DNA of 43,476 nucleotides from Shewanella chilikensis (GTDB lineage Bacteria > Pseudomonadota > Gammaproteobacteria > Enterobacterales > Shewanellaceae): NCBI RefSeq assembly GCF_002836945.1, contig NZ_NIJM01000034.1, positions 1 through 43,476 on the forward strand, given 5' to 3'. The notes under the pieces are model-generated. The model did not search any database. It had not been told where the DNA came from and saw only the letters and a list, made by a program, of their open reading frames with translations. The first letter of the stretch is position 1; each line of letters opens with the position of its first letter. Position numbers and translations under genes: made by a program. Positions 16,077-26,474 of this stretch are shown here, one piece after another.

Positions 16077-17269
16077 GAGTTGTTTTTATGCTTCGCTATC
16101 AGGATCAGCAACTGTTTGGCCAGGCTCAACTTGTCGGTGGCCGGCAGTTCATCACAACCTGTTGCAGAAAATACTTTCAGGGCATTCCGGTCGGCGTTGA
16201 AACCCTGACCCGGAACAGACACATCGTTGGCGGCAATCATATCGAGTTTCTTGCGCTTGAGCTTGTCACGCGCGTAGGTCTCCACTTCATGGGTTTCTGC
16301 CGCAAAACCCACGGTAAAGGGCCGGATAGAATGGCTGGCGACCGTGGCCAGAATATCCGGGTTACGCACCAGTGCCAATGCCATGGTTTCGGAAGATTTT
16401 TTTATTTTGGCTTCGGCGACATCGGCGACACGATAGTCTGCCACTGCGGCGCAGCCAATAAAAATATCCTGCTGTTCCACCCTTTGCATCACGGCATCGA
16501 GCATCTCTTTGGCCGATTGCACATCGACTCGGGTCACCCCTGCCGGGGTAGCTAAATTAACCGGGCCGCTGACCAGAGTCACTTCGGCGCCCATCTGCGC
16601 CGCCGCAGTGGCCAGTGCAAACCCCATCTTGCCAGAGCTGTGGTTGGAGATATAACGCACAGGATCTATCGCTTCACGGGTCGGTCCGGCGGTGAGCAGC
16701 AGCTTTTGGCCGGCCAACAGCTGTGGCTCAAAGCAAGCGGCGGCTCGCTGAGCGATATCATTGGGTTCCAGCATACGCCCCGGGCCGATTTCACCACAGG
16801 CTTGGCTGCCGCTATCCGGGCCCCAGATACCATAACCGCGCTCGGCCAGCACCTTGAGGTTCTCCTGAGTCGCTACGTTTTGGTACATCTGTTGGTTCAT
16901 CGCCGGGCAGAGCATCACCTTAGCCGCCGTTGCCAGGCAGGTGGTGGTGATCAGTTCATCGGCCATACCGGCACGAATACGGGCCAACAGGTTGGCGGTA
17001 GCGGGGGCAATGATAACCAGATCGGCCCAACGGGCCAATTCGATATGCCCCATGGCAGCCTCGGCCGCAGGATCCAGCAGATCTGAGGCTACCGGATGGC
17101 CGGATAACGCCTGCAAGGTCAGCGGGGTAATGAATTCCATGGCGCTCTGGCTCATGACGACTCTGACTTCGGCACCTCTGTCCTGCAGGCGCCGCACCAG
17201 ATCAGCACTCTTGTAGGCGGCAATGCCACCGCCAATCCCCAAGAGGATTTTTTTATGCTTCAGGCTCAT
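16073..17269 (-). CDS. coaBC: Bifunctional phosphopantothenoylcysteine decarboxylase/synthetase
   Basis: Two steps of coenzyme A synthesis: joining cysteine to 4'-phosphopantothenate (CoaB, C-terminal) and decarboxylating the product (CoaC, flavin, N-terminal). Of 398 residues, the decarboxylase half has H75 in [12 protein letters not shown]125 in AMNQQMY and C158 in [10 protein letters not shown], the same numbers as in E. coli Dfp. The synthetase half has [12 protein letters not shown] and the GCAAVADYR segment. The ATG at 17269 ([10 protein letters not shown]) is chosen on this alignment; a 42-codon upstream extension is not conserved. Its ribosome site is weak. It is divergent from radC and first in the operon with dut and slmA. 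Confidence 0.96.
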   Translation of the reverse strand: MSLKHKKILLGIGGGIAAYKSADLVRRLQDRGAEVRVVMSQSAMEFITPLTLQALSGHPVASDLLDPAAEAAMGHIELARWADLVIIAPATANLLARIRAGMADELITTTCLATAAKVMLCPAMNQQMYQNVATQENLKVLAERGYGIWGPDSGSQACGEIGPGRMLEPNDIAQRAAACFEPQLLAGQKLLLTAGPTREAIDPVRYISNHSSGKMGFALATAAAQMGAEVTLVSGPVNLATPAGVTRVDVQSAKEMLDAVMQRVEQQDIFIGCAAVADYRVADVAEAKIKKSSETMALALVRNPDILATVASHSIRPFTVGFAAETHEVETYARDKLKRKKLDMIAANDVSVPGQGFNADRNALKVFSATGCDELPATDKLSLAKQLLILIAKHKNNS

Positions 17270-17397
17270 AGAAACAATCAACTGATGGTAATTGGCGGCT
17301 AAGATATCACAAAGCTCCCCCGACTTGGCAGGATGCAGCTTCAAAAATCTCGACCATAATTGAAACAAAGTATAGGGCACAGGGACGGGAGCCAAGG

Positions 17398-18075
17398 ATG
17401 GGTATCAGAGACTGGCCTACAGGAGAGGGCCCAAGGGAAAAGTTGCTGCAGCAGGGAGCCAAGAGCCTGAGTGATGCCGAGTTACTGGCGGTCTTGCTGC
17501 GTAACGGCCTGGCGGGGCAAAGTGCGGTTGAATTAGCCAGAGATTTGCTCGCGGCATTCGGTTCACTGCGGCAACTCTTGGTGGCACCACTGAATCAAGT
17601 TGCCCGAATTCCGGGAATGGGGCCGGTGAAATATACCCAATTGCAGGCCGCCGCCGAACTTTCGAGACGAATTTCTCGGGAAAAGCTGCAAAGAGGGCCG
17701 GTTTTGACAAATCCGGATTTGACTCGCGACTATTTAATGAGACAATTAGCAGACCGTGCCACCGAGGTGTTTGCGATTCTGTTGCTGGACAGCCAGCACC
17801 GAGTAATCCAATTCGTGGAATTATTCCATGGCACCCTGGACTCTGCATCCGTCTATCCGCGAGAGGTGGTTAGACTGGTGCTGGAAAAACAGGCCGCGGC
17901 GGTCATAGTTTGCCATAATCACCCGTCCGGCGTGGCTGAGCCCAGCCAGGCTGACAGGCGAATTACTGAGCGGTTGAAATGTGCGCTCGCAACCATAGAT
18001 GTTTCGCTTCTGGATCATATGGTTGTAGGGGATTGCGAGATAGTTTCCTTCGCAGAACGCGGATGGATAGTTTGA
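17398..18075 (+). CDS. radC: RadC-family JAB/MPN-domain protein
   Basis: A 225-residue RadC with a start [17 protein letters not shown], a helix-hairpin-helix stretch ([18 protein letters not shown], near 65-82) and a C-terminal JAB metalloprotease-like domain with [14 protein letters not shown] (H173, H175, D186). The zinc motif is complete. The name comes from an old repair phenotype; the molecular role in the cell remains uncertain. It is divergent from coaBC and upstream of rpmB-rpmG, as in E. coli. Confidence 0.94.
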   Translation: MGIRDWPTGEGPREKLLQQGAKSLSDAELLAVLLRNGLAGQSAVELARDLLAAFGSLRQLLVAPLNQVARIPGMGPVKYTQLQAAAELSRRISREKLQRGPVLTNPDLTRDYLMRQLADRATEVFAILLLDSQHRVIQFVELFHGTLDSASVYPREVVRLVLEKQAAAVIVCHNHPSGVAEPSQADRRITERLKCALATIDVSLLDHMVVGDCEIVSFAERGWIV

Positions 18076-18083
18076 TCCATCGC

Positions 18084-18112
18084 TTGATCTTTCCTCAGTT
18101 ATCCTGTATAAC
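18084..18112 (+). promoter_or_regulatory. Sigma-70 promoter of rpmB-rpmG
   Basis: TTGATC (18084-18089) and TATAAC (18107-18112) are separated by 17 bp, just after radC. Transcription should start near 18119, which leaves a leader of about 80 nt before rpmB. Confidence 0.65.
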
Positions 18113-18125
18113 ATGCGCCCTCTTT

Positions 18126-18154
18126 GTGCCTCGGGCGACGGCCATACGAGGCAC
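18126..18154 (+). promoter_or_regulatory. Hairpin in rpmB-rpmG leader
   Basis: GTGCCTCG (18126-18133) pairs perfectly with CGAGGCAC (18147-18154) around a 13-nt loop in the predicted 5' leader of the ribosomal-protein operon. It lies 43 bp before the rpmB start. It could be a regulatory or stabilising structure; no known leader motif was recognised. Confidence 0.4.
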
Positions 18155-18197
18155 ATTAATGCTCGAGCGTTAAAATTGTTTTTTGGAGAAGATTGAC

Positions 18198-18434
18198 ATG
18201 TCAAGAGTATGCCAAGTTACTGGCAAGCGACCAATGGTTGGTAACAACCGTTCGCACGCAAAAAACGCAACTCGTCGTCGTTTTTTACCTAACCTGCAGA
18301 ACCACCGTTTCTGGTTAGAAGACGAAAAGCGTTTCGTACAATTGCGCGTTTCTACCAAGGGTATGCGCATTATCGACAAGAAAGGTATCGAAGTCGTTGT
18401 TGCTGAACTTCGTGCCCGTGGCGAGAAGGTGTAA
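18198..18434 (+). CDS. rpmB: 50S ribosomal protein L28
   Basis: Large-subunit ribosomal protein of 78 residues: [30 protein letters not shown], a basic central part and [10 protein letters not shown] at the end, the same length as in E. coli. The ATG at 18198 follows TTGGAGAAG; the in-frame ATG 5 codons earlier is inside the ribosome site. It is co-transcribed with rpmG, 6 bp downstream. Confidence 0.98.
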   Translation: MSRVCQVTGKRPMVGNNRSHAKNATRRRFLPNLQNHRFWLEDEKRFVQLRVSTKGMRIIDKKGIEVVVAELRARGEKV

Positions 18435-18440
18435 TAGAAA

Positions 18441-18614
18441 ATGGCTAAAGCTAAAGGAAATCGTGAGAAGATCAAGCTGGTTTCAAGCGCCAAGACTGGT
18501 CACTTCTACACTACCGACAAGAACAAGCGTAACATGCCTGAAAAGATGGAGATCAAAAAGTTTGATCCCGTAGTTCGTCAGCACGTTATCTACAAAGAAG
18601 CCAAAATCAAGTAA
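18441..18614 (+). CDS. rpmG: 50S ribosomal protein L33
   Basis: A 57-codon gene starting [20 protein letters not shown] and ending VIYKEAKIK. It lacks the two CxxC pairs of zinc-binding L33, so it is the zinc-free form usual in gamma-proteobacteria. It starts 6 bp after the rpmB stop and is followed by an intrinsic terminator at 18639-18664. Confidence 0.97.
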   Translation: MAKAKGNREKIKLVSSAKTGHFYTTDKNKRNMPEKMEIKKFDPVVRQHVIYKEAKIK

Positions 18615-18915
18615 TCCACTTGGTATTTGAATTCTTGGAAAGCCCCTCTCGCAGGGGCTTTTTTATACTCAACTTTCAGTCACATTGGCTATATCAAGAC
18701 AATGCCATATCAGAAACTCTGGGTACTCTGTAGCCGTTTTTAATCAGTATCATCAATCGTTGCCCTCATTGCCACCACGCCTAGGTAGCAGAAAACAACT
18801 TTGGCCCCTGTTTAGCGCAACATGACACTCAGCTTAACCAAACACTGAATAGTACTTGCTGCACTTCCTTTCTCTGGCACAATGGCGGTTTGTCCGTTCC
18901 GATAAGGGTGTATTA
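18615..18915. other. Intergenic region rpmG-pgpB
   Basis: About 300 bp. The first 50 bp hold the rpmG terminator. The rest shows no ORF, repeat or RNA gene that I can support. The pgpB promoter should lie in 18840-18900; a loose TTGCTG (18856-18861) / CACAAT pair with a 16-bp spacer is the best candidate. Confidence 0.45.
18639..18664 (+). terminator. Rho-independent terminator of rpmB-rpmG
   Basis: Stem AAAGCCCCT (18639-18647) / AGGGGCTTT (18653-18661), 5-nt loop, and a T run, 25 bp after the rpmG stop. Confidence 0.9.
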
Positions 18916-19683
18916 ATGAAGTATGCAGCCGTCCCTTTGACCTCACTGGCCATTTGTTGGCTGTTTCTGCTCAGCTTGCCGCTGGCGCTGTTTTCCCTGT
19001 CAGAGCCACTCTTCCCTTGGCTTAACCTCGATAGCGCCGCCGCTCAGTTTTGGTACTGGTTAACCGTGTCCGGTTCAGCGCCCTGGGGCGTAAGCACTGT
19101 GTTGTTGGTGTTTGCCATCAGCTTTTTTATCCTGCCAAAGGGCAGCTGGCTGAAGATGATGTTCTGCACTTCGCTGGGCTTGGTGCTGTGTTTGCTGCTC
19201 AATGAACAGCTCAAGCTGGTATTTGCCGAATCCCGGCCCTATATCGAATGGCTGTCCCACCAGCAGCATCTGGATATCAAGGAGTTCTACAGCATAGACA
19301 AGTACGCCCGCAGGGAACTGCTGGCGCAGGTTCTTCCCGGGGTATCACCGCTGGATATGCCTATCTCGGCACAGATCCAGCATCACTGGCAGATAGAAAC
19401 TGGGTTTTCCTTTCCCTCCGGCCATACCATTTTTGCCGTGACCCTGACTATGTGCAGCAGTTTCTTTCTGCTGAGACACAACAATCTCTGGCTTCCGGCG
19501 CTGCTTATCTGCTGGGCACTGCTGATGGGGCTGAGCCGTATGTTGCTGGGGATGCATTGGAGTGTCGATGTATTGACCTCGACCCTGCTGGGGGGGCTGC
19601 TGTCGGCCTTGGCTATCTATATCGGCAGTCACAGCTATCACCGCCTAAAGCCTGTGTTCACCAAGGCTATGAGCGAAAGCTAA
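18916..19683 (+). CDS. pgpB: Phosphatidylglycerophosphatase B / PAP2 membrane phosphatase
   Basis: Inner-membrane lipid phosphatase of 255 residues with about six hydrophobic helices. The PAP2 catalytic motifs are complete: KLVFAESRP (100-108), PSGH (167-170) and SRMLLGMHWSVD (207-218, H214 and D218). The long insertion between the first two motifs, with RPYIEWLSHQQ and SIDKYARRELL, is typical of PgpB rather than of small PAP2 enzymes. PgpB acts on phosphatidylglycerophosphate and undecaprenyl pyrophosphate, with the active site on the periplasmic side. The ATG at 18916 follows AAGGGTG; an earlier in-frame TTG has no support. It is convergent with the aminotransferase gene. Confidence 0.88.
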   Translation: MKYAAVPLTSLAICWLFLLSLPLALFSLSEPLFPWLNLDSAAAQFWYWLTVSGSAPWGVSTVLLVFAISFFILPKGSWLKMMFCTSLGLVLCLLLNEQLKLVFAESRPYIEWLSHQQHLDIKEFYSIDKYARRELLAQVLPGVSPLDMPISAQIQHHWQIETGFSFPSGHTIFAVTLTMCSSFFLLRHNNLWLPALLICWALLMGLSRMLLGMHWSVDVLTSTLLGGLLSALAIYIGSHSYHRLKPVFTKAMSES

Positions 19684-19691
19684 AACGAAAA

Positions 19692-19713
19692 CGCCCCGTC
19701 ATTGAACGGGGCG
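19692..19713 (-). terminator. Terminator between pgpB and aminotransferase gene
   Basis: Perfect 8-bp GC-rich stem CGCCCCGT / ACGGGGCG with a 6-nt loop. On the minus strand it is followed by TTTTCGTTTT, 20 bp past the aminotransferase stop. It may serve both convergent genes. Confidence 0.75.
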
Positions 19714-19732
19714 CTTATCTAAAGGCGAGCGA

Positions 19733-20863
19733 TCAGTTAAGCACTTCGGCCAAGGCCCGCAGGCACAGGGCAACATTTTCCCGTCTGGCACCGTAACCCA
19801 TCAGGCCGATACGCCAGGCCTTTCCGGCCAAGGCGCCGAGGCCGGCACCTATCTCCAGATTATAGTTATCCAACAGCTGCTTTCTCACGGCGCCATCATC
19901 GACACCTTGCGGGATATAAACTGCGTTGAGTTGCGGCAAGCGGCTCTGCTCGGCCACCACAAATTCGAGCCCCATGGACTCAAGCCCCTGACGCAGCAAA
20001 AGGTGCATATCTCGGTGGCGTTGCCAGGCATTTTCCAGCCCCTCTTCGGCCAGTAACCGCAGCGCTTCATGCAGTGAGTACAGGGCATTAACAGGCGCCG
20101 TGTGATGATAACTGCGCTTACCATCACCGCTCCAATACCCCATCACCAGAGACTGGTCCAGGAACCAGCTCTGTACCGGGCTCTTGCGCGCCTTGAGTTT
20201 AGCCACTGCGGCCGGTGAGAAGGACACGGGGGACAAACCAGGCACACAGGAGAGGCACTTCTGACTGCCGGAATAGATGGCATCTATGCCCCAATCATCG
20301 ACTCTGAGCTCGACGCCACCGAGGGAAGTTACGGCATCGACAATCGACAGACAGCCGTGCTCACGCGCCAGGGCGCACAGCGTTTTGGCGTCGGAAAGTG
20401 CGCCGGTGGAGGTTTCGGCGTGCACAAAGGCCAGGAAGGCGGCATCGGGATGCGCCTTCAGCGCAGCTTCCACCACTTCTGGGTCAACCGCTGTGCCCCA
20501 TTCGAAATCCAGCATCACCGCCTCGGCGCCAATCCGCTCAACGTTCTGGCGCATTCTGTCGCCAAACACCCCGTTACGGCAGACAATCACCTTTTCGCCC
20601 GGCTCCACCAGGTTGACGAAGCAGGTCTCCATACCGGCGCTGCCCGGGGCAGATACCGCTATAGTCATCTCGTTGCGGGTTTGAAACGCATATTGAATGA
20701 GACTCTTGAGCTCATCCATCATGGCCACAAACAGAGGATCCAGATGCCCGACCGTCGGCCGCGACTGCGCCGCCAATACCTGAGGATAGACATCCGAAGG
20801 GCCGGGGCCCATCAGGATCCGGCGGGGAGGATTAAAAGCGCTAACCGAGGGTGCAGCAAACAT
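19733..20863 (-). CDS. Alanine-glyoxylate / serine-glyoxylate aminotransferase family protein
   Basis: Class V PLP aminotransferase of 376 residues. PLP-binding lysine K202 is in SGSQKCLSCVPGLS, and the pyridine-nitrogen aspartate D176 is in SIVDAVTSLGG. The N-terminal MGPGPSDVYPQVL and the C-terminal AWRIGLMGYGA are hallmarks of the AGT/SGAT group, which transfers the amino group of alanine or serine to glyoxylate. Exact donor and in vivo role are not clear from sequence. AAGGAG precedes the ATG. It lies 127 bp downstream of ilvA in the same direction; co-transcription with the ilv operon is possible. Confidence 0.9.
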   Translation of the reverse strand: MFAAPSVSAFNPPRRILMGPGPSDVYPQVLAAQSRPTVGHLDPLFVAMMDELKSLIQYAFQTRNEMTIAVSAPGSAGMETCFVNLVEPGEKVIVCRNGVFGDRMRQNVERIGAEAVMLDFEWGTAVDPEVVEAALKAHPDAAFLAFVHAETSTGALSDAKTLCALAREHGCLSIVDAVTSLGGVELRVDDWGIDAIYSGSQKCLSCVPGLSPVSFSPAAVAKLKARKSPVQSWFLDQSLVMGYWSGDGKRSYHHTAPVNALYSLHEALRLLAEEGLENAWQRHRDMHLLLRQGLESMGLEFVVAEQSRLPQLNAVYIPQGVDDGAVRKQLLDNYNLEIGAGLGALAGKAWRIGLMGYGARRENVALCLRALAEVLN

Positions 20864-20990
20864 CTTGGCTCTCCTTACAAGAGGTTTCAGGGTACGGATT
20901 AGAATAATAACTCAAGACCATAGCATAAAACTGACCGCCGGACTGCCCCTGCTTTTGGCAAAGACAGTCGACCTTTTCCCTTTCAGGATC

Positions 20991-22544
20991 TCACTGGCCT
21001 GGGCGCGCCAGAAACAGCCGGTAGGCGGGGTTATCCGTCTCGTCCTGACAGACAAACCCCAACTCATCCAGAAACCGACCAAAGGCGGCTTCATCGGCCT
21101 TGGGCACTTCAAAGCCGGCCAGCACCCGCCCAAAGGCGGCGCCATGGTTGCGATAGTGAAATAGACTGATGTTCCACTTGCTCTTCAACGTCGTGAGAAA
21201 CTGCAGCAAGGCCCCGGGATGCTCCGGGAATTCAAAGCTGAGCAGTTTTTCTTCCAAAGGCTCGGGTGGCAAGCCGCCCACCATATAACGCACATGCAGT
21301 TTGGCCGCCTCATCGGCAGAAAGATCCTGCACCGCAAAGCCGGCACTCTCCAGGCGGGAGACAATCGCCTGCAGCTCGCTGATACCTTCGCTAAGACGGA
21401 TCCCGGCAAAGACCACGGCGCGATCGCGCCCGCTGAAACGATAGTTGAACTCTGTCATCACCCGCCGCTCCAGCAGTTCACAAAAATGCAGGAAGGAACC
21501 CGGCCTTTCCGGAATGGTCACTGCCAGCACCGCCTCTTTATGCTCGCCCAGCTCGCAGCGCTCGGACACATATCTCAGGCTGTGAAAATTGACATTGGCT
21601 CCGCTGAGAATCGCCGCCAGTTTCTCGCCCTTGCCCTTGTCACCGACATACTTTTTCAGCCCGGCCAGCGACAAAGCACCGGCCGGTTCGGCAATGGCGC
21701 GGGTATCTTCGAAGATATCCTTGACCGCGGCGCAAATTTCATCCGAGCTGACGGTCACCACTTCATCGACATATTCCCGCGCCAATCGAAAAGGCTCCTG
21801 ACCTATACGCTTAACCGCCACCCCATCGGCAAACAACCCCACCTGCTCCAGCGTCACCGGCTCATCCGCTTCCAGCGCCGCCTTGAGACAGGCGGCATCT
21901 TCCGGCTCGACGCCGATGATCTTCACCTCAGGCATTACGGCTTTGTAGTAAGCGGCAATGCCGGCGATTAAGCCACCGCCACCCACTGGCACAAACACCA
22001 CTTCAAGATCTCTTTGCTGCTGCAGCATCTCCTGGGCAACCGTGCCCTGCCCGGCTATCACCGCCTCATCATCGAAGGGGGGGATAAACACCCGCCCCTC
22101 ATCCTGGGCCAACGCCATGGCATACTGATTGGCCTGATCGAACGACTGCCCATGAAGCACCACATTGCCGCCGAGGCGGCGCACCGCATCTATCTTGATG
22201 TCCGGGGTGGTAGTAGGCATCACTATCACGGCGTCGACCCCGCGACTCGAAGCCGACATGGCAACGCCCTGGGCATGATTACCGGCCGAGGCACATACCA
22301 CTCCGTTTTCGCACTCAGCTGGGCTCAAGGCGGCGATACGATTATAGGCGCCGCGCAGCTTGAACGAGTGTACCGGTTGCATATCCTCGCGCTTGAGAAA
22401 CACCTGGCAGCCCAAACGGGCCGACAGCTTGTTCAGACTCGACAGCGGGGTAACCCGCGCCACATCATAGACATGGGACAAGAGGATCTTCTGTAGATAA
22501 TAGTTGGCCAGCGACAGCTGACTCTTGGATGCCAGCGCCAACAT
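20991..22544 (-). CDS. ilvA: Threonine ammonia-lyase (threonine dehydratase), biosynthetic
   Basis: Converts threonine to 2-oxobutyrate and ammonia, the committed step to isoleucine; PLP enzyme, inhibited by isoleucine in the enteric form. Of 517 residues, PLP lysine K62 is in VHSFKLRGAYN, as in E. coli IlvA, and the glycine loop PVGGGGLIAG is near 188. The C-terminal third carries two ACT-like regulatory domains (near 330-410 and 425-500), so allosteric control is expected. The ATG at 22544 lies one base after the ilvD TAG, with GGAGGG upstream inside ilvD; an upstream in-frame extension is not real. Confidence 0.96.
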   Translation of the reverse strand: MLALASKSQLSLANYYLQKILLSHVYDVARVTPLSSLNKLSARLGCQVFLKREDMQPVHSFKLRGAYNRIAALSPAECENGVVCASAGNHAQGVAMSASSRGVDAVIVMPTTTPDIKIDAVRRLGGNVVLHGQSFDQANQYAMALAQDEGRVFIPPFDDEAVIAGQGTVAQEMLQQQRDLEVVFVPVGGGGLIAGIAAYYKAVMPEVKIIGVEPEDAACLKAALEADEPVTLEQVGLFADGVAVKRIGQEPFRLAREYVDEVVTVSSDEICAAVKDIFEDTRAIAEPAGALSLAGLKKYVGDKGKGEKLAAILSGANVNFHSLRYVSERCELGEHKEAVLAVTIPERPGSFLHFCELLERRVMTEFNYRFSGRDRAVVFAGIRLSEGISELQAIVSRLESAGFAVQDLSADEAAKLHVRYMVGGLPPEPLEEKLLSFEFPEHPGALLQFLTTLKSKWNISLFHYRNHGAAFGRVLAGFEVPKADEAAFGRFLDELGFVCQDETDNPAYRLFLARPGQ

Positions 22545-22545
22545 A

Positions 22546-24402
22546 CTAGCCCTCCAACTTAGTGCGATCGCGCACGGCGCCCTTGTCGGCACTGGTGGCC
22601 AACATGGCATAAGCCTTGAGCGCCAACGACACAGGGCGCACCCGTGCCAACGGCTTCCAGGCCAAAGGCCCCTTGGCCTGCATCGCCTCACGGCGCCGGG
22701 CGAGCTCAGCATCGCTCAGCTTAAGTGTGATGCTGCGGGCCGGGATATCGATTTCAATGGCATCGCCATTTTCAATCAAGGCGATAGTGCCCCCTGAGGC
22801 GGCTTCCGGTGACACATGGCCTATGGACAGCCCGGACGTACCGCCGGAGAAGCGGCCATCTGTGATTAAGGCGCAGGCCTTGCCCAAACCGCGGGACTTG
22901 AGGTAACTGGTGGGATAAAGCATCTCCTGCATGCCAGGGCCACCTTTAGGGCCTTCGTAGCGAATAACCACCACATCCCCGGCGACCACTTCACCGCCGA
23001 GGATCCCGGCAACGGCCTCGTCCTGGCTCTCATATACCCTGGCCACGCCCTTGAACCTGAGGTTGGATTCATCCACCCCGGCGGTTTTCACTATGCAGCC
23101 ATGCTCGGCCAGATTACCGGACAGTACCGCCAAGCCCCCTTCCTGACTGAAGGCAAACTCGCGGCTGCGGATACAACCTTCGCGGCGATCTGTATCCAGT
23201 GATGGCCAGCGGCAATCCTGGCTGAAGGCCTGGGTAGTAGGGATCCCCGCGGGACCGGCACGGAAGAAGTCTTTTACCTTCGCAGACTCGGTGCGCATCA
23301 CATCATAATTGGCCAGCACAGACTCAAGCGAGCCATCATCGGAAGCCACATGGTTAACATCCGTATGCAGTAAACCGGCGCGTTCCAGCTCACCCAAGAT
23401 CCCCATTACGCCCCCGGCTCTGTGGACATCTTCCATATGGTATTTAGGGGTCGAAGGTGCCACCTTGCAAAGGTGCGGCACCTTGCGGCTGAGACGGTCG
23501 ATATCCGTCATGGTGAAATCCACTTCGGCTTCCTGAGCCGCCGCCAACAGGTGCAGCACAGTGTTGGAAGAACCGCCCATGGCGATATCCAAGGTCATGG
23601 CATTCTCGAACGCCTTGAAGTTGGCGATATTGCGCGGCAATACCGAGACATCATCATCCGAGTAGTAACGCTTGGCCAGCGCCATCACTCTTCTGCCCGC
23701 CTCCAGAAACAGTTCGCGTCGATCACTGTGGGTCGCCAACATGGAGCCGTTGCCCGGCAGCGACAGCCCCAACGCCTCGGTCAGGCAGTTCATCGAGTTG
23801 GCTGTAAACATGCCGGAGCAGCTGCCACAGGTTGGGCAGGCGCTGCGTTCGATTTTCTCGCTGTCGGCATCGGATACCCTGTCATCGGCCGCCGCCACCA
23901 TGGCATCCACCAGATCCAGCTTGATAAGTTTATCGGACAGTTTGGTCTTGCCCGCTTCCATAGGCCCGCCGGAGACAAATACCACGGGGATATTGAGCCG
24001 CAGCGCCGCCATCAACATGCCGGGGGTGATCTTGTCGCAGTTGGAGATACACACCAGAGCATCGGCGCAGTGGGCATTGACCATATACTCGACGCTGTCG
24101 GCAATCAGTTCACGGGAAGGCAGGGAATAGAGCATGCCGCCATGGCCCATGGCGATGCCGTCATCGACCGCTATGGTGTTGAACTCTTTGGCGATGCCGC
24201 CGGCCTCTTCGATGGCCGATGCCACCAGGGAGCCCATGTCTTTCAGATGCACATGACCGGGAACAAACTGAGTGAAAGAATTGGCAATGGCGATAATGGG
24301 CTTACCGAAGTCGCCTTCCTTGACCCCTGTGGCACGCCAAAGGGCTCGGGCTCCGGCCATGTTGCGGCCTTCGGTACTGGTTGCTGATCTGAGTTTGGGC
24401 AT
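22546..24402 (-). CDS. ilvD: Dihydroxy-acid dehydratase
   Basis: Iron-sulfur dehydratase that makes 2-oxo-3-methylvalerate and 2-oxoisovalerate, the direct precursors of isoleucine and valine/leucine. The 618 residues have cluster cysteines C122 ([12 protein letters not shown]) and C195 ([12 protein letters not shown]) and the family signature [20 protein letters not shown] near residue 520. Length is typical (616 in E. coli). It follows ilvM by 36 bp and abuts ilvA. In enterics ilvE lies between ilvM and ilvD; here it is absent from that position. Confidence 0.97.
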   Translation of the reverse strand: MPKLRSATSTEGRNMAGARALWRATGVKEGDFGKPIIAIANSFTQFVPGHVHLKDMGSLVASAIEEAGGIAKEFNTIAVDDGIAMGHGGMLYSLPSRELIADSVEYMVNAHCADALVCISNCDKITPGMLMAALRLNIPVVFVSGGPMEAGKTKLSDKLIKLDLVDAMVAAADDRVSDADSEKIERSACPTCGSCSGMFTANSMNCLTEALGLSLPGNGSMLATHSDRRELFLEAGRRVMALAKRYYSDDDVSVLPRNIANFKAFENAMTLDIAMGGSSNTVLHLLAAAQEAEVDFTMTDIDRLSRKVPHLCKVAPSTPKYHMEDVHRAGGVMGILGELERAGLLHTDVNHVASDDGSLESVLANYDVMRTESAKVKDFFRAGPAGIPTTQAFSQDCRWPSLDTDRREGCIRSREFAFSQEGGLAVLSGNLAEHGCIVKTAGVDESNLRFKGVARVYESQDEAVAGILGGEVVAGDVVVIRYEGPKGGPGMQEMLYPTSYLKSRGLGKACALITDGRFSGGTSGLSIGHVSPEAASGGTIALIENGDAIEIDIPARSITLKLSDAELARRREAMQAKGPLAWKPLARVRPVSLALKAYAMLATSADKGAVRDRTKLEG

Positions 24403-24438
24403 TGCTCAATTCCTTACGCTTATTCTGATGATTCTTGG

Positions 24439-24696
24439 TTAGCCGTTGACGGTACGGGAGAGGCTGCTCGCGGGCCGCACAGTGCAACGGGCCACGTCTA
24501 CCAGCTTAGTCAACTGACGACTCAGCAACTCGATAGCTCTGTCACTGTCGACCGCCATTGCCAGCTGCAGGCGCTGATCCTCGGCCAGTGTCATATGCAT
24601 ATCGCGGACGGTAAAGCCGCGGTGGCGGGTTACCCGCAATACACGTTCCAGTACTTCGGGGCGTTGTTCCAGGGTCAATTCCAGATTATGGATCAT
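24439..24696 (-). CDS. ilvM: Acetolactate synthase II regulatory (small) subunit
   Basis: An 85-residue ACT-domain protein, [22 protein letters not shown], with the [10 protein letters not shown] and [18 protein letters not shown] segments of IlvM. It pairs with the large subunit IlvG to form acetolactate synthase II, which is little inhibited by valine in enterics. Its ATG overlaps the ilvG stop by ATGA, so the two are translationally coupled. Confidence 0.94.
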   Translation of the reverse strand: MIHNLELTLEQRPEVLERVLRVTRHRGFTVRDMHMTLAEDQRLQLAMAVDSDRAIELLSRQLTKLVDVARCTVRPASSLSRTVNG

Positions 24697-26369
24697 GATC
24701 GCTTCTCCGTTTGTTCCATCATTTCACAGTTGGAGGCGCCGGGGGGAACCAGCGGCCAGACATTAAAGGCATCGTCTATGGCGACGTGCAGCAGGAAGGG
24801 GCCTTTGGCACCGAGCATCTCATCCAGTGCCTGCTCAACCTCATCGGCCGAGTAGATGGTGCGTCCGGGGATATCGAAGGAGGACGCCAGGGTAACAAAG
24901 TCGGGGTTATCGGACAGGTCGGTTTCGCTGTATCTCTCTTCAAAAAACAGCTGTTGCCACTGCTTCACCATGCCCAACTTCTGGTTATCTATCAAAAGTA
25001 TCTTCACCGGCAGTTTACGACGCTTGATGGTGGTCAGCTCCTGCACATTCATCATGAAAGAACCATCGCCGGAAACCGTGACCACAGTGGCATCCGGCCT
25101 TGCCATCTGCGCGCCTATGGCCGCCGGCAAGCCAAAGCCCATGGTGCCAAGCCCGGCACTGGAAAGATGATCTTCCGGGCGGCGAAAATGCATATGCTGG
25201 GCAACCCACATCTGGTGCTGGCCGACATCACAGCTCACCACAGAGTCGCTCGGCAGCTTGTTGGCCAGACGACGCAACATGGCCGGCGCATATATGAGTG
25301 AACCAGGATGGACGTAATCCCACTGGTGCTGCGCCCGCAGGTGCTCGACTTCCGCTTGCCAGGGCGCTATCTGCAGCGCTTGCGGCGCCAGTTGCGTCAA
25401 TATGCTTCTTAAGTCCCCATCCATGGCCACATCCGGCTGGCGCAGTTTGCCAAGTTCGGCAGCATCGATATCCAGGTGGATCACCTTGGCCTTGCTGGCA
25501 AAGCTCTCAAGCCTACCCGTGACCCTGTCATCGAAACGGGCACCGACCACCAGCAGCAGATCACACTGCTGCACCGCCAGATTGGCGGCCTTGTTGCCGT
25601 GCATCCCCAGCATGCCCAGGTAACCTTGAGTGCCGTGGGCTATGGCGCCCAGCCCCTTGAGCGTTGCCACCGAAGGAATACCGCTACGCTGAATAAAGGC
25701 CCGCAGCGGCTCCACTGCGCCCGCCATACCGACGCCGCCACCGACGTACAACATGGGTTGGCGCGCGGCCGCCAGCAAGGCGTTGGCTTCCGCCAAAGCC
25801 GCCTGGTCCAGCTCCGGCTCATCGGGCACCGCCTGCAACGGCGCCTTGTATTCCACTTGGGCAAGTTGGATGTCTTTGGGGATATCCACCAACACAGGAC
25901 CGGGACGGCCGGAGGCGGCGATTTCGAAGGCGCGGTACAGGGTAGCAACCAGTTCCTCGGCGCGGGTCACCATAAAACTGTGTTTGGTACATGACAGGCT
26001 CATGCCCAGCACGTCCATCTCCTGAAAGGCATCTGTGCCTATCACGGAGGTGGAAACCTGACCTGTGATGGCCACCAGCGGCACTGAGTCCAACAGCGCA
26101 TCGGCCAAGGCGGTGATCAGATTGGTCGCCCCCGGGCCCGAGGTAGCCAGGCAGACGCCCGTCTTGCCGCTTGAGCGGGCATAACCGACGGCGGCGAAGG
26201 CGGCGCCCTGTTCATGACGGGAGAGCAGATGTTCGACCTGGCTGTCGTAGAGAGCATCGTAGATAGGCATGATGGCGCCGCCGGGATAACCAAAAACCGT
26301 GTTCACCCCATGGGCGGCCAATACCTTGATAACTGCTTCACTGCCGCTGATCTTCTGCCCTTGTTCCAT
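24693..26369 (-). CDS. ilvG: Acetolactate synthase II catalytic (large) subunit
   Basis: TPP- and FAD-dependent enzyme that condenses two pyruvates, or pyruvate with 2-oxobutyrate, the first common step to branched-chain amino acids. The 558 residues include catalytic glutamate in [16 protein letters not shown] (E53), SGPGATN (near 76) and the TPP motif [12 protein letters not shown] with its [11 protein letters not shown] partner near 460. The gene is full length, unlike the frameshifted ilvG of E. coli K-12. The ATG at 26369 (MEQGQKISG) is chosen; a 32-codon upstream extension would run through the attenuator hairpin. It lies 106 bp after the ilvL stop. Confidence 0.96.
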   Translation of the reverse strand: MEQGQKISGSEAVIKVLAAHGVNTVFGYPGGAIMPIYDALYDSQVEHLLSRHEQGAAFAAVGYARSSGKTGVCLATSGPGATNLITALADALLDSVPLVAITGQVSTSVIGTDAFQEMDVLGMSLSCTKHSFMVTRAEELVATLYRAFEIAASGRPGPVLVDIPKDIQLAQVEYKAPLQAVPDEPELDQAALAEANALLAAARQPMLYVGGGVGMAGAVEPLRAFIQRSGIPSVATLKGLGAIAHGTQGYLGMLGMHGNKAANLAVQQCDLLLVVGARFDDRVTGRLESFASKAKVIHLDIDAAELGKLRQPDVAMDGDLRSILTQLAPQALQIAPWQAEVEHLRAQHQWDYVHPGSLIYAPAMLRRLANKLPSDSVVSCDVGQHQMWVAQHMHFRRPEDHLSSAGLGTMGFGLPAAIGAQMARPDATVVTVSGDGSFMMNVQELTTIKRRKLPVKILLIDNQKLGMVKQWQQLFFEERYSETDLSDNPDFVTLASSFDIPGRTIYSADEVEQALDEMLGAKGPFLLHVAIDDAFNVWPLVPPGASNCEMMEQTEKRS

Positions 26370-26423
26370 CTTGTTATCTCGCCTATTTTTGCTGCTGTTT
26401 AAGTTTTCAATGGCCCTGAAACG

Positions 26424-26459
26424 ACAAACCCCCCGGTCCTTTCGGAGCGGGGGGTTTGT
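26424..26459 (-). terminator. ilv operon attenuator hairpin
   Basis: On the minus strand, between ilvL and ilvG, ACAAACCCCCC pairs with GGGGGGTTTGT (outer arms 26449-26459 and 26424-26434) around an inner CTCC-GAAA-GGA helix, followed by a modest T-rich tract (CGTTTC). It sits 15 bp after the leader-peptide stop. By analogy with ilvGMEDA of E. coli it ends transcription when charged Leu, Val and Ile tRNAs are plentiful. Confidence 0.85.
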
Positions 26460-26474
26460 TTGCAATTTCTGACC

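Noticed and set aside
23422..24387. Plus-strand ORF of 321 codons over ilvD
   Set aside because: Antisense shadow of ilvD; no ribosome site and no family features.
24693..26465. N-terminal extensions of ilvG, ilvC, coaBC and comM frames
   Set aside because: The in-frame upstream codons run through the attenuator, promoter regions or neighbouring genes and are not conserved in the families, so internal ATG starts were used.
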